Shown: positions 8,793 through 17,453, numbered from the stretch's first letter. The stretch is 64,000 nt of DNA from Pseudomonas sp. MM213 (GCF_020423045.1 NZ_CP081943.1:3844001-3908000), one strand, 5' to 3'. Notes: generated from the sequence alone by a model not told the origin. Program-made: numbers and translations.

Positions 8793-9926
8793 TTATACGC
8801 TCGCCGATGGCGCAGGAATGGCAATGACTCGCCAGTCATCGCCAACCGCGCGGATTTCAGTGATTTTGAGCTCGGGCGCGTCTTTCATCTGAGCCAGCGG
8901 CCAGTCGAGCAATGGTCGGGCCGAAGAGCCAAGGAACTTGCCGGCGATGAAAATCTGGAATTCGTCCACCAGACCTTGCTGGGCAAAGGCCCCGGCCAGA
9001 CGCGGACCGGCCTCGACCAGCACTTCGTTGACGCCGCGATTGGCCAGTTCAACCAGCAACTTGCGCAGGTCAACCAAGCCATCGTCGCCGGCCACGATCA
9101 GGCATTCCGGGCCGTTGGCGTATTGTTCTTCAATCGCCATGCAGGTGGCGACCAGCGCCGGGCCGGCCTTGAAGAATGGCGCATCGAGCGGCACGCGCAG
9201 GCGGCCATCGATTAAAACGCGCAGCGGCGGACGGCTCATTGCCAATGCGGTTTGCTCGGCGTCCAGCCCCAACTCGTCAGCGCGCACGGTCAAACGGGCG
9301 TTATCCGCCAGCACCGTGTCGGCGCCGGTCAACACCACGCTGGCCTGGGCGCGCAGGCGTTGAACCGCCGAACGTGCGGCCGGGCCGGTGATCCATTGGC
9401 TCTCGCCGCTTTCCATCGCCGTGCGACCGTCGAGGCTCATGGCCAACTTGACCCGCACGAACGGCAAGCCGTGTTCCATGCGCTTAAGAAAGCCTTGATT
9501 GAGCTTGCGTGCCTCACCTTCCAGCACACCGCTTTCGATGGCAATGCCGGCCTGAGCCAGACGCTGCATACCACGGCCGGCCACCGACGGGTTCGGGTCC
9601 TGCATCGCCGCGACGACGCGTGCGAGGCCGGCATTCACCAGCGCATCGGCGCAAGGCGGCGTGCGGCCGTGGTGGCTGCACGGTTCGAGGGTCACGTAAG
9701 CGGTGGCCCCACGGGCCTTGTCGCCCGCAGCGCGCAGCGCGTGGACTTCGGCGTGGGGTTCGCCGGTGCGCTCGTGCCAGCCTTCGCCGACAATCTGCCC
9801 GTCCTTCACGATCACGCAGCCAACACGCGGGTTGGGATGCGTCGTGTAGTGGCCTTTGCGCGCCAGTTCCAGGGCGCGGGCCATGTAATGGGCGTCGAGG
9901 ATGGCAAGCTCTGTGGAGGTGGTCAT
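8793..9926 (-). CDS. ribD: Bifunctional riboflavin deaminase/reductase RibD
   Basis: 377 residues. The N-terminal cytidine-deaminase-like domain carries the zinc motif PHAEVHAL and [11 protein letters not shown]. The C-terminal reductase domain (from about residue 150: [23 protein letters not shown], then [18 protein letters not shown]) is a dihydrofolate-reductase-like NADPH enzyme. Together they perform the second and third steps after GTP cyclohydrolase II. The start overlaps the nrdR stop as ATGA. No FMN riboswitch fits in the 46 bases before ribE or the overlap with nrdR. Confidence 0.96.
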   Translation of the reverse strand: MTTSTELAILDAHYMARALELARKGHYTTHPNPRVGCVIVKDGQIVGEGWHERTGEPHAEVHALRAAGDKARGATAYVTLEPCSHHGRTPPCADALVNAGLARVVAAMQDPNPSVAGRGMQRLAQAGIAIESGVLEGEARKLNQGFLKRMEHGLPFVRVKLAMSLDGRTAMESGESQWITGPAARSAVQRLRAQASVVLTGADTVLADNARLTVRADELGLDAEQTALAMSRPPLRVLIDGRLRVPLDAPFFKAGPALVATCMAIEEQYANGPECLIVAGDDGLVDLRKLLVELANRGVNEVLVEAGPRLAGAFAQQGLVDEFQIFIAGKFLGSSARPLLDWPLAQMKDAPELKITEIRAVGDDWRVIAIPAPSASV

Positions 9927-10387
9927 TCTTTCACCGGCTCACGGGCCAGGCGATCGATCTCTTCGCGGAACTCGTTGAGGTCCTGGAAGCGCCGATACAC
10001 GGAGGCGAAACGAATGTAGGCGACTTCATCGAGCTTTTGCAGCTCGGCCATCACCAGTTCACCGACCACGAGGGACTTGACCTCGCGCTCGCCGGTGGCG
10101 CGCAGCTTGTGTTTGATGTGCACCAGCGACGATTCGAGGCGCTCGACACTCACCGGGCGCTTCTCCAGCGCACGCTGCATGCCGGCGCGGAGTTTTTCTT
10201 CGTCGAACGGCTGGCGGCTGCCGTCGGTTTTGATCAGGCGCGGCAACACCAGTTCAGCGGTTTCGAACGTCGTGAAACGCTCGCCGCAGGCCAGGCATTC
10301 GCGCCGGCGGCGCACCTGTTCGCCCTCGGCGACCAGACGCGAGTCGATGACCTTGGTGTCGTTGGCACCGCAGAAGGGACAGTGCAT
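9923..10387 (-). CDS. nrdR: Transcriptional repressor NrdR
   Basis: 154 residues from the ATG at 10387; the longer open frame upstream is rejected because all NrdR proteins begin MHCPFC. It has the N-terminal zinc ribbon (Cys 3, 6, 31, 34) and an ATP-cone domain ([17 protein letters not shown]). NrdR senses ATP/dATP and represses ribonucleotide reductase genes. It opens the minus-strand riboflavin cluster and overlaps ribD by four bases. A 128-base gap separates it from the divergent lipoprotein gene. Confidence 0.96.
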   Translation of the reverse strand: MHCPFCGANDTKVIDSRLVAEGEQVRRRRECLACGERFTTFETAELVLPRLIKTDGSRQPFDEEKLRAGMQRALEKRPVSVERLESSLVHIKHKLRATGEREVKSLVVGELVMAELQKLDEVAYIRFASVYRRFQDLNEFREEIDRLAREPVKE

Positions 10388-10515
10388 GGTGGCAGGCAAC
10401 AAAAAAAGGGAGGGCCATGGTAGCGCATCCCGGTGGCAAGACAAGCCATAGGGTTTGCGGTATACAGACTGGCTATAGAGAATGATCCATGGATTTCACC
10501 TTGCTGGAGCCGCAA

Positions 10516-10980
10516 ATGTCACTCAGACCGCTCGTATTGCTCAGCCTTTTCAGCCTGTTGGTGGCCTGCAGCAGCGATGCACCCAAGCCCCAGCCGCCAA
10601 CGCCCGGCCCCGCTCCACAGGCGGCGCAGAAAAAAGCCCGCGAGTCCGCCAACCTCGGTCCGTTGCCCGCTTATCAGCGTGAATTGAGCGGCACGTTGCA
10701 AGGCGTGCCGGCCGGTGCCGAAGTCGAATTGGCGCTGCTGGTGATCGATGAAAAGGATCGCCCGCAACAATTGCTCGCCAGCTCCAGCCTGATCGGCACC
10801 AATCAGGTATTGCCGTTTCACCTGCGCTTCAACCCGGATTCGTTTCCGGCCGGTGCCCGCGTGGAACTGCGGGGCCGCGCCAGCCAGTCCGGCCAGCTGA
10901 TTCTGCACCTGCCGTCGCAAGTCATCACCCAGCCGACGACCCAGGCCCTGGGTCAACTGCAATTCGTCAAAGCGCCATGA
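10516..10980 (+). CDS. YbaY-family lipoprotein
   Basis: 154 residues from ATG 10516 (GGAG about 7 bases upstream). A lipoprotein signal with lipobox LVAC (Cys near residue 18) precedes a Pro/Ala/Gln-rich linker. A C-terminal beta-rich domain follows (SGTLQGVPAGAEVELALLVIDE... PFHLRF), as in YbaY/META-type putative secretion-chaperone lipoproteins. Probably anchored in the outer membrane facing the periplasm; molecular function unknown. It overlaps the methyltransferase gene by four bases. Confidence 0.75.
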   Translation: MSLRPLVLLSLFSLLVACSSDAPKPQPPTPGPAPQAAQKKARESANLGPLPAYQRELSGTLQGVPAGAEVELALLVIDEKDRPQQLLASSSLIGTNQVLPFHLRFNPDSFPAGARVELRGRASQSGQLILHLPSQVITQPTTQALGQLQFVKAP

Positions 10981-11633
10981 TTGCACCGCTCGACCTGCAA
11001 CAGGCGTTGGGGGAGTTGCTGGGCGATGCACAACTTGTCCCGGTCGCCTTGCCCGATACCGCCCTGAAACTCTGGCTGATCGACGGCGACAACATGGACC
11101 GCGCCTTCAGCCCGGAAGAAACCCGGCGGATTCTGCATGAACCGCCGTACTGGAGTTTCTGCTGGGCCAGCGGGTTGTCGATGGCCCGCTACCTCGCTGA
11201 ATTCCCCGAGTGGGTCAAAGGCAAACGCGTGCTGGATTTTGGTGCCGGTTCCGGCGTCGCGGGGATTGCCGCGGTGAAGGCCGGGGCGCAGGAAGTGGTG
11301 GCGTGTGACCTGGACCCGCTGGCGATTGCCGCCTGTCGGGCGAATGCCGAACTCAATGAAGTGGAGCTGAGTTACTCGACGGACTTTTTCGCCGAGGCGG
11401 ATCGCTTTGATCTGATCCTGGTGGCCGACGTGCTGTACGACCGGGAGAATCTGCCGCTGCTCGATGAGTTTTTGAGTCGCGGCCGGGAAGCGCTGGTGGC
11501 GGATTCGCGGGTGAGGGATTTTCGTCATCCGTTGTATCAACGCATCGAAATGCTCGAAGCGATGACCTTGCCGGATCTGGCCGAGCCTGAAGAGTTTCGG
11601 TATGTGAGCCTGTATCACGCGCGGCGCGCTTAA
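10977..11633 (+). CDS. Class I SAM-dependent protein methyltransferase (ETFB-KMT/PrmA-like)
   Basis: 218 residues. The Rossmann motif I is VLDFGAGSGVAGIAAVKAGA and motif II VVACDLDPLAI, followed by FDLILVADVLYDREN at the motif IV position. The WSFCWASGLSMARYLAE segment before motif I is typical of the METTL20/ETFB lysine-methyltransferase-like group, so the substrate is probably a protein lysine. The target is not identifiable from the sequence. It is co-transcribed with the upstream lipoprotein gene through an ATGA overlap. Confidence 0.8.
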   Translation: MIAPLDLQQALGELLGDAQLVPVALPDTALKLWLIDGDNMDRAFSPEETRRILHEPPYWSFCWASGLSMARYLAEFPEWVKGKRVLDFGAGSGVAGIAAVKAGAQEVVACDLDPLAIAACRANAELNEVELSYSTDFFAEADRFDLILVADVLYDRENLPLLDEFLSRGREALVADSRVRDFRHPLYQRIEMLEAMTLPDLAEPEEFRYVSLYHARRA

Positions 11634-11636
11634 AAG

Positions 11637-11721
11637 CTTCGCGGGCAAGCCTCGCTCCTACAGGTTTAGTGCCGCTCTTAATAACGACGCGGACCTGTAG
11701 GAGCGAGGCTTGCCCGCGAAG
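11637..11721. repeat. REPIN, GCGAGGCTTGCCCGCGAAG type
   Basis: Exact 26-bp inverted arms (CTTCGCGGGCAAGCC... and reverse complement) around a 33-bp loop, directly after the methyltransferase stop. Confidence 0.9.
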
Positions 11722-11804
11722 GCCATCTGTCAGACTGCGCACACTTTCAGCCACCCCCCACCAAGCCGTATAGTTGCCCCATTCACGCTTTTACGAGATC
11801 CCCC

Positions 11805-12677
11805 ATGAGTCAGCAAACGCCGTACATCTTCGACGCCACGACTGCCGATTTCGACCAGTCGGTGATCGAGAACTCTTTCCACAAACCGGTGCTGGTGGAT
11901 TTCTGGGCCGAATGGTGTGCGCCCTGCAAAGTGCTGATGCCGATGCTGCAGACCATCGCCGAGAGCTATCAGGGCGAGTTGCTGCTGGCCAAGGTCAACT
12001 GCGATCTGGAACAAGACATCGTCGCTCGCTTCGGCATCCGCAGCTTGCCGACCGTGGTGTTGTTCAAGGATGGCCAGCCAGTGGACGGTTTTGCCGGTGC
12101 GCAGCCGGAATCCGCCGTCCGCGCCATGCTCGAGCCTCACGTACAAATGCCGCCACCGGCGGCGGCTGATCCATTCGAACAGGCTCAGGCGCTGTTTGAC
12201 GAGAGCCGTTTCGCTGACGCAGAGGCCATTCTCAAAGTGCTGCTGGGCGAAGACAACACCAACGCCAAAGCGCTGATTCTGTACGCCCGTTGCCTGACTG
12301 AACGGGGTGAGCTGGGTGAAGCGCAAACCGTGCTCGACGCGGTGAAAAGCGATGAACACAAGGCTGCATTGGCTGGTGCAAAAGCGCAGATCCAGTTTCT
12401 CGGCCAGGCCAAGGACTTGCCGGATGCCGCGGACCTGAAGGCGCGCCTGGCAAAGAATCCCCAGGACGATGAAGCGGTGTATCAACTGGCGATCCAGCAA
12501 CTGGCCCGTCAGCAGTACGATGCGGCGCTGGATGCATTGCTCAAGCTGTTCGTGCGTAACCGCAGCTACAGCGAAGGCTTGCCGCACAAGACGTTGCTGC
12601 AAGTGTTCGAATTGCTGGGCAATGATCACCCGCTGGTGACCACGTATCGCCGCAAGCTCTTCGCCGCGTTGTACTGA
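11805..12677 (+). CDS. cnoX: Thioredoxin-TPR protein, CnoX/YbbN-like
   Basis: 290 residues. Residues 1-110 are a thioredoxin domain with active-site WCAPCK (Cys 38 and 41) and cis-Pro segment SLPTVVLF. Residues about 120-290 are helical repeats of TPR type (ADPFEQAQALFDESRFADAEAIL, FVRNRSYSEGLPHKTLL). This is the architecture of CnoX (YbbN), a co-chaperone linking oxidative or chlorine stress to GroEL and DnaK. E. coli CnoX lacks one active-site cysteine, whereas here the CxxC is intact, so it could also work as an oxidoreductase. Many annotations simply call it thioredoxin. Confidence 0.85.
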   Translation: MSQQTPYIFDATTADFDQSVIENSFHKPVLVDFWAEWCAPCKVLMPMLQTIAESYQGELLLAKVNCDLEQDIVARFGIRSLPTVVLFKDGQPVDGFAGAQPESAVRAMLEPHVQMPPPAAADPFEQAQALFDESRFADAEAILKVLLGEDNTNAKALILYARCLTERGELGEAQTVLDAVKSDEHKAALAGAKAQIQFLGQAKDLPDAADLKARLAKNPQDDEAVYQLAIQQLARQQYDAALDALLKLFVRNRSYSEGLPHKTLLQVFELLGNDHPLVTTYRRKLFAALY

Positions 12678-12704
12678 GTTTCACTGACGCACCGCGTCAT
12701 CGTT

Positions 12705-12769
12705 CATCGCCAGCAAGCCGGCTCCTACAGGTTCGTGCAAATCCTGTAGGAGCCGGCTTGCTGGCGATG
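12705..12769. repeat. REPIN, GCCGGCTTGCTGGCGAT type
   Basis: Perfect 26-bp inverted arms around a 13-bp loop, between convergent cnoX and the small hypothetical gene. Short loop and long stem could make it act as a bidirectional 3'-end structure. Confidence 0.9.
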
Positions 12770-12805
12770 GCGGCCGAAAAAACAACGCAATCCTCAAGCC
12801 CTCTC

Positions 12806-13144
12806 CTACAGCCAGCGATACAGCGGCGTATCACCGCCACTCTCCACCTTCACCTCCGCGCTATGCCGCAACCGCACCAGCAGTCGCTTGCCCGACGCTG
12901 CGCTGCCAGTCAAACCTTCCAGTTGCTCCAGCAAATCCGGCCCGCTCAGTTGCCCGGCCTTGCGCAGCAGGTCCTTTGCGACCTGCCACTGCGCATCATC
13001 CTGATTCACCGGTTTGGCCGGCGTCGCACTGACCTCTGGCTTGACCACCTGCACCTGCGCGCCGAGCCGCGCCCAGTCAGCGTCGTCCATCTCCAGGGTC
13101 AAATCCACCGGCCAGTCGCCGATGCTTCCGCGTATACGCAACAT
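12806..13144 (-). CDS. Small conserved hypothetical protein
   Basis: 112 residues from ATG 13144 (GGGAGC 7 bases upstream; the frame extends to 13183 but begins naturally at MLRIRGSIGDWPVDLTLEMDD). It looks soluble and acidic, with a central KDLLRKAGQLSGPDLLEQLEGL amphipathic helix and a basic C-terminal strand. I recall a gene of this kind beside the thioredoxin and zrgA genes in other pseudomonads, but I know no function. It diverges from the zrgA operon. Confidence 0.7.
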   Translation of the reverse strand: MLRIRGSIGDWPVDLTLEMDDADWARLGAQVQVVKPEVSATPAKPVNQDDAQWQVAKDLLRKAGQLSGPDLLEQLEGLTGSAASGKRLLVRLRHSAEVKVESGGDTPLYRWL

Positions 13145-13227
13145 GGTTTCGCTCCCGCACATTTCTGACCTGCATGCTCCCATGGGACTTGTGCAACGCC
13201 AAGTAGCCGGTCAAACTCCTCGCACTT

Positions 13228-13244
13228 ACGTTATAAGATTACAT
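13228..13244 (+). promoter_or_regulatory. Candidate Zur (zinc uptake regulator) box upstream of zrgA
   Basis: The sequence ACGTTATAAGATTACAT matches the gammaproteobacterial Zur core ATGTTATANTATAACAT at most positions (differences at C, G and T). It lies 36-52 bases upstream of the zrgA ATG, within an AT-rich promoter-like stretch. The operon below is zinc-related, and the homologous P. aeruginosa operon is, to my knowledge, Zur-controlled. Binding is inferred. Confidence 0.6.
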
Positions 13245-13279
13245 AACAAATTCTTCATTTTACTTTTCGGAGACCCGCC

Positions 13280-13864
13280 ATGCGCCGTCTGCTGCTCGCT
13301 TTGCCGTTTGCCCTGTTGCCGCTGGCCATCGCCCATGCCGCCGATGAGCATGATCACGACCATGAACACGGCAGCCTCGGTGCCCACGAGCATGGTGTCG
13401 GTCGCCTGAACGCAGCGCTGGACGGTCAGACCCTGGAGCTGGAACTGGAAAGCCCGGCGATGAACCTGGTGGGTTTCGAACACGCGGCTGCCAGCGACGC
13501 CGACAAAACCAAAGTCGCCGCCGCCCGTGCGCAACTTGAAAAACCGCTGGCCCTGTTCAACCTGCCGAAAGCGGCGGGTTGCGTGGTCGCGACTCAGGAG
13601 CTGGAAAGCCCGCTGTTCGGTGACAAGCCGGATGCCGATGATGATCATGACGACGATGCCAAAGACGAGCATCACCACGACCACAGCGAAATCCACGCTC
13701 ACTACCAGTTCACCTGCGCAACGCCGGGCGCACTGAAAACCCTGGATCTGGCAAACCTTTTCAACACGTTCCCGGCGACCCAGAAAATTCAGGTACAACT
13801 GATCAGCCCGAGCGGGCAGCAAGGGGTAGAAGTGACGGCCAAGGCGGCCGCCCTGAAATTCTGA
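13280..13864 (+). CDS. zrgA: Zinc-binding periplasmic protein ZrgA-like (DUF2796)
   Basis: 194 residues. The signal peptide ends at AHA. The mature protein has three His/Asp-rich metal-binding patches: DEHDHDHEHG and AHEHGVG near the N-terminus, and DDHDDDAKDEHHHDHSEIHAH around residues 120-142. This fits a periplasmic zinc-binding protein of the DUF2796/ZrgA family that works with an ABC system when zinc is scarce. It heads a four-gene unit (ATPase, permease and DUF3299 follow) and is preceded by a Zur-like box. A REPIN separates it from the ATPase gene and may lower downstream expression. Confidence 0.85.
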   Translation: MRRLLLALPFALLPLAIAHAADEHDHDHEHGSLGAHEHGVGRLNAALDGQTLELELESPAMNLVGFEHAAASDADKTKVAAARAQLEKPLALFNLPKAAGCVVATQELESPLFGDKPDADDDHDDDAKDEHHHDHSEIHAHYQFTCATPGALKTLDLANLFNTFPATQKIQVQLISPSGQQGVEVTAKAAALKF

Positions 13865-13877
13865 ACCCACCGCCCCC

Positions 13878-13969
13878 CTGTAGGAGCCGGCTTGCTGGCG
13901 ATTACGGTGTATCAGCCAACACATTTGTTGAATGATAAAACGCAATCGCCAGCAAGCCGGCTCCTACAG
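13878..13969. repeat. REPIN inside the zinc operon
   Basis: CTGTAGGAGCCGGCTTGCTG and its reverse complement, about 92 bp in all, sit between zrgA and the ATPase gene. Because both genes face the same way, the hairpin would be in a shared transcript and could uncouple their levels. Confidence 0.9.
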
Positions 13970-13996
13970 GTCATCTGCATTCATGAAACCGGTGTT

Positions 13997-14707
13997 ATGA
14001 CCCAAGCACTCATCGAACTGTCCGACCTGGGCTTCAGTTGGCCCGGTCACCCGCCGCTGCTGGACATCCCGGCCTTTCGCCTGGAACCGGGTGAAACCCT
14101 GTTCCTCAAAGGCCCCAGCGGCAGCGGCAAGACCACCCTGCTCGGCCTGCTCGGTGGCGTGCAAAAGCCCGATCGCGGCAGCATTCGCCTGCTCGGCCAG
14201 GAGCTGACCGAACTCGGTGCCGGCGCGCGTGATCGCTTTCGAGTCGATCACACCGGCTACATCTTCCAGCAGTTCAACCTGCTGCCATTTCTCTCGGTGC
14301 GCGAGAACGTCGAACTGCCCTGCCACTTCTCCAGGCTGCGCGCCGAACGGGCGATCCAGCGCCATGGCAGCGTCGATCAGGCGGCGGCAACCTTGCTCGC
14401 TCATTTGGGTTTGAAAGATGAAAGCATCCTCGGTCGCCGTGCCGACTCGCTGTCCATCGGCCAACAGCAACGCGTCGCCGCCGCCCGTGCGTTGATCGGT
14501 CAGCCGGAACTGGTGATCGCCGACGAACCGACTTCTGCTCTGGATTACGACGCCCGCGAAAACTTCATTCGCCTGTTGTTCGCCGAATGCCGCGAAGCCG
14601 GGTCGAGCCTGTTGTTCGTCAGCCACGACCAAAGCCTTGCGCCGCTGTTCGATCGCAACCTGTCGCTGGCCGAACTCAATCGCGCCGCCACTCCGTCCGA
14701 GGTTTGA
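13997..14707 (+). CDS. ABC transporter ATP-binding protein (LolD/MacB-type), zinc operon
   Basis: 236 residues from ATG 13997. Walker A GPSGSGKTT near residue 40, Q-loop FQQFNLLPFLSV, signature LSIGQQQR, Walker B LVIADEPTSALD and an H-loop VSHDQ are all present, so it should hydrolyse ATP. The subtype is that of LolD/MacB/FtsE ATPases that pair with FtsX-like permeases for mechanotransmission rather than classic import. Its partner is the next gene, one base after its stop. The operon context suggests a role in zinc homeostasis. Confidence 0.9.
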   Translation: MTQALIELSDLGFSWPGHPPLLDIPAFRLEPGETLFLKGPSGSGKTTLLGLLGGVQKPDRGSIRLLGQELTELGAGARDRFRVDHTGYIFQQFNLLPFLSVRENVELPCHFSRLRAERAIQRHGSVDQAAATLLAHLGLKDESILGRRADSLSIGQQQRVAAARALIGQPELVIADEPTSALDYDARENFIRLLFAECREAGSSLLFVSHDQSLAPLFDRNLSLAELNRAATPSEV

Positions 14708-14708
14708 G

Positions 14709-15974
14709 ATGTATTTGTTTCGTCTAGCCATGGCCAGCCTGGCTAACCGCCGCTTCACCGCGATCCTGACCGCGTTCGCCATCGCCCTGTCGGTCTGCTT
14801 GCTGTTGGCCGTGGAACGCGTGCGCACCGAAGCCAAGGCCAGTTTTGCCAGCACCATCAGCGGCACCGACCTGATCGTCGGCGCCCGCTCCGGTTCAGTG
14901 AACCTGCTGCTGTACTCGGTGTTCCGCATCGGCAATGCCACCAACAACATCCGCTGGGACAGCTTCGAGCACTTCGCCAACAACCCGAAAGTGAAGTGGG
15001 CGATCCCGATGTCGCTGGGCGATTCCCATCGCGGGTATCGGGTGATGGGTACCACCGAGGCGTACTTCGAGCATTACCAGTACGGTCATCAACAACACCT
15101 GGAACTGGCTGACGGTCGCGCCTTCGCCACCGATCCGTTCGAAGTGGTGCTCGGCGCCGAAGTGGCCGATGCACTGCACTACAAACTCGGCGACAAACTG
15201 GTGCTGGCCCACGGCGTGGCGGTGATCAGCCTGGTCAAGCACGATGACAAACCGTTCACCGTGGTCGGCATTCTCAAACGCACCGGCACGCCGGTGGACC
15301 GCACGCTGCACATCAGCCTCGGTGGCATGGAAGCGATTCACATCGACTGGCACAACGGCGTGCCGGCGCGCGGCAACGGTCGGATCAGTGCTGATCAGGC
15401 ACGCAACATGGACCTGACGCCGCAAGCGATCACCGCGTTCATGCTGGGCCTCAACAGCAAGATTTCGACCTTTGCCCTGCAGCGCGAAATCAACGAATTC
15501 CGTGGCGAACCGATGCTGGCGATCCTGCCGGGCGTGGCGCTGCAAGAGTTGTGGAGTTTGATGAGCACCGCAGAAAAAGCCTTGTTCGTGGTCTCGCTGT
15601 TTGTGGTGCTGACCGGGTTGATCGGCATGCTCACGGCGATTCTCACCAGCCTCAATGAACGTCGGCGCGAGATGGCGATTCTGCGTTCGGTGGGTGCGCG
15701 GCCGTGGCACATCGCGACGTTGCTGGTGCTGGAGGCGTTTGCCCTGGCGCTGTCAGGCGTGATCGCCGGCGTGGCCCTGCTGTATGTGGGCATCGCCGCT
15801 GCTCAAGGCTACGTGCAGGCCAATTACGGTCTGTTTCTGCCGCTGGCGTGGCCCAGCGAATATGAATGGACGCTGCTCGGTGGCATCCTGATCGCCGCGC
15901 TGCTGATGGGCAGCGTGCCGGCGTGGCGCGCGTATCGCCAATCCCTGGCCGATGGCCTGTCGATCCGACTATGA
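14709..15974 (+). CDS. FtsX/MacB-like ABC permease, zinc operon
   Basis: 421 residues. There is one N-terminal membrane helix (FTAILTAFAIALSVCLLLAVE), then a periplasmic domain of roughly 230 residues. Three C-terminal helices follow (about 285-310, 335-365, 385-410), containing the FtsX-family segment LNERRREMAILRSVGARPWHI. This is the mechanotransmission permease layout, matched to the preceding ATPase. Its stop overlaps an ATG of the DUF3299 gene frame (ATGA). Likely an inner-membrane component working with periplasmic ZrgA. Confidence 0.9.
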   Translation: MYLFRLAMASLANRRFTAILTAFAIALSVCLLLAVERVRTEAKASFASTISGTDLIVGARSGSVNLLLYSVFRIGNATNNIRWDSFEHFANNPKVKWAIPMSLGDSHRGYRVMGTTEAYFEHYQYGHQQHLELADGRAFATDPFEVVLGAEVADALHYKLGDKLVLAHGVAVISLVKHDDKPFTVVGILKRTGTPVDRTLHISLGGMEAIHIDWHNGVPARGNGRISADQARNMDLTPQAITAFMLGLNSKISTFALQREINEFRGEPMLAILPGVALQELWSLMSTAEKALFVVSLFVVLTGLIGMLTAILTSLNERRREMAILRSVGARPWHIATLLVLEAFALALSGVIAGVALLYVGIAAAQGYVQANYGLFLPLAWPSEYEWTLLGGILIAALLMGSVPAWRAYRQSLADGLSIRL

Positions 15975-15982
15975 GGACGTTA

Positions 15983-16504
15983 ATGATGCCCCGCGCTCTG
16001 CTTGCGCTGTTGATGCTGGTCGCCTTGCCGCTGTGGGCCGCCGAGCCGAAAGAGCTGACCTGGTCGGAAATGATCCCCCCGGACGCCGCGCCGGAAGTGC
16101 CGAACATGACCCCCCTGCACGACCTCTCGCAGATGGGCAGCGCGCTGTCCGCCGAGTCGGCGCCAGCCGCGAAACAGGACATGCCCAATGCGCCGGTGGT
16201 GAAGAGCCTCGACGGCCAGAGCATCCGCCTGCCGGGCTACATCGTGCCGCTGGAAGTGAGCGAAGAAGGCCGCACTACGGAGTTTCTGCTGGTGCCGTAT
16301 TTCGGCGCCTGCATCCATGTACCGCCACCACCATCCAACCAGATCGTGCATGTGAAAAGCGAAGTCGGCGTGAAGCTGGACGAGCTGTATCAGCCTTATT
16401 GGATTGAGGGGGCGTTGCAGGTTAAAGCGTCGACCAGTGAGTTGGCGGATGCCGGGTATCAGATGGAGGCGGACAAGATTTATATCTATGAATTGCCGGA
16501 GTGA
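15983..16504 (+). CDS. DUF3299 periplasmic protein, zinc operon
   Basis: 173 residues from ATG 15983. The sequence ATGAGGACGTTAATG offers an in-frame ATG at 15971, but that ATG overlaps the AGGA that best serves the downstream start. A signal peptide (ALLALLMLVALPLWA) precedes the conserved DUF3299 core: IRLPGYIVPLE, then FLLVPYFGACIHVPPPPSNQ and WIEGALQV. The Cys/His in GACIHVPPPP could bind metal, consistent with a zinc operon. Reaction unknown. Confidence 0.8.
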   Translation: MMPRALLALLMLVALPLWAAEPKELTWSEMIPPDAAPEVPNMTPLHDLSQMGSALSAESAPAAKQDMPNAPVVKSLDGQSIRLPGYIVPLEVSEEGRTTEFLLVPYFGACIHVPPPPSNQIVHVKSEVGVKLDELYQPYWIEGALQVKASTSELADAGYQMEADKIYIYELPE

Positions 16505-16535
16505 ATCTGGTGTTCACGTGTTGATTTGAAGGGCG

Positions 16536-16604
16536 CCTTCGCGGGCAAGCCTCGCTCCTACAGGTCCTGCGCTAACCTGTAGGAGCGAGGCTTGCCCGCG
16601 AAGG
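16536..16604. repeat. REPIN, GCGAGGCTTGCCCGCGAAG type
   Basis: Near-perfect 29-bp inverted arms around an 11-bp loop, 31 bases after the DUF3299 stop. Probably the 3' boundary structure of the zinc operon. Confidence 0.9.
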
Positions 16605-16647
16605 AGCCCTCAAAGGTTCCGCAAAAATTAGTGCCATCACCGTTTCA

Positions 16648-16661
16648 TTGAGCTGAGTCAA
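16648..16661 (+). promoter_or_regulatory. Candidate ANR/FNR box and promoter of oprG
   Basis: TTGAGCTGAGTCAA keeps both TTGA and TCAA half-site cores of the FNR-type consensus TTGAT-N4-ATCAA. A -10-like TACCAT lies at 16684-16689, placing the box centre about 41 bases before a start near 16696, the classic activator position. OprG in P. aeruginosa is known to be induced by low oxygen through ANR. Binding is inferred. Confidence 0.55.
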
Positions 16662-16726
16662 AAGACCGGACCAGACCGCTCCGTACCATTGGACATCGAA
16701 CATTTTCAACGTCCTCTGGAGCCTCC

Positions 16727-17425
16727 ATGCACAAGTCCTTGCTCAGCGCCTCGCTGTTTGCCCTCGCGCTCGCAGCCCCGCTCGCCCATGCCCATGAAGC
16801 CGGCGACATCCTCCTTCGTGCCGGTGCAATCACCGTCAACCCGAAAGCCGACAGCTCCGACGTCAAAGTCGATCAAGGCCCGCTGGCAGGCACCAATCTG
16901 GGTGGCAAGGCCACCATGAGCAGCGACACCCAACTGGGTCTGAACTTCGCTTACATGCTCAACAGCCACTGGGGCATCGAGCTGCTCGCGGCCACGCCAT
17001 TCGAACATGACGTGAAGCTCAAAGGCACCGTCCTGGGTGCGGCCAACGGCAAACTCGGCAGCCTGAAACACCTGCCGCCAACCTTGAGCGTTGTCTACTA
17101 CCCACTGGACGGCAAGTCTGCATTCCAACCGTACGTTGGCGCCGGTATCAACTACACCTGGATCTACGACGAGCACGTCGGCAGCGAGGCCAGCGCCAAT
17201 GGCTTCAGCAACTTCAAGGCGGACAACTCCTGGGGCATGGCGTTTCAGGTCGGTGCCGACTACATGATCACCGACAACATCATGCTCAACGCCCAAGTGC
17301 GTTACATCGACATCGATACCACCGCCACCGTGGAAAACAACGCCGTGGCACAAGGCACCCGTGCCAAGGTCGATGTCGACGTGGACCCGTTCATCTACAT
17401 GGTGGGCCTGGGTTACAAATTCTAA
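16727..17425 (+). CDS. oprG: Outer membrane protein OprG (OmpW family)
   Basis: 232 residues. The signal peptide ends near AHAHEAGD. An eight-stranded barrel of the OmpW family follows: AGDILLRAGAITVNPKADSS, GLNFAYMLNSHWGIELLAATPFEHDV, LPPTLSVVYYPLDG and YVGAGINYTWIY, ending YMVGLGYKF with the terminal aromatic expected of outer-membrane barrels. OmpW/OprG barrels form narrow lateral-exit channels for hydrophobic or small amino-acid substrates. It is monocistronic: an ANR-like box lies in front and a strong terminator behind. Confidence 0.93.
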   Translation: MHKSLLSASLFALALAAPLAHAHEAGDILLRAGAITVNPKADSSDVKVDQGPLAGTNLGGKATMSSDTQLGLNFAYMLNSHWGIELLAATPFEHDVKLKGTVLGAANGKLGSLKHLPPTLSVVYYPLDGKSAFQPYVGAGINYTWIYDEHVGSEASANGFSNFKADNSWGMAFQVGADYMITDNIMLNAQVRYIDIDTTATVENNAVAQGTRAKVDVDVDPFIYMVGLGYKF

Positions 17426-17453
17426 AATCGTTCACGTGGTGGGAACGAGCTGC

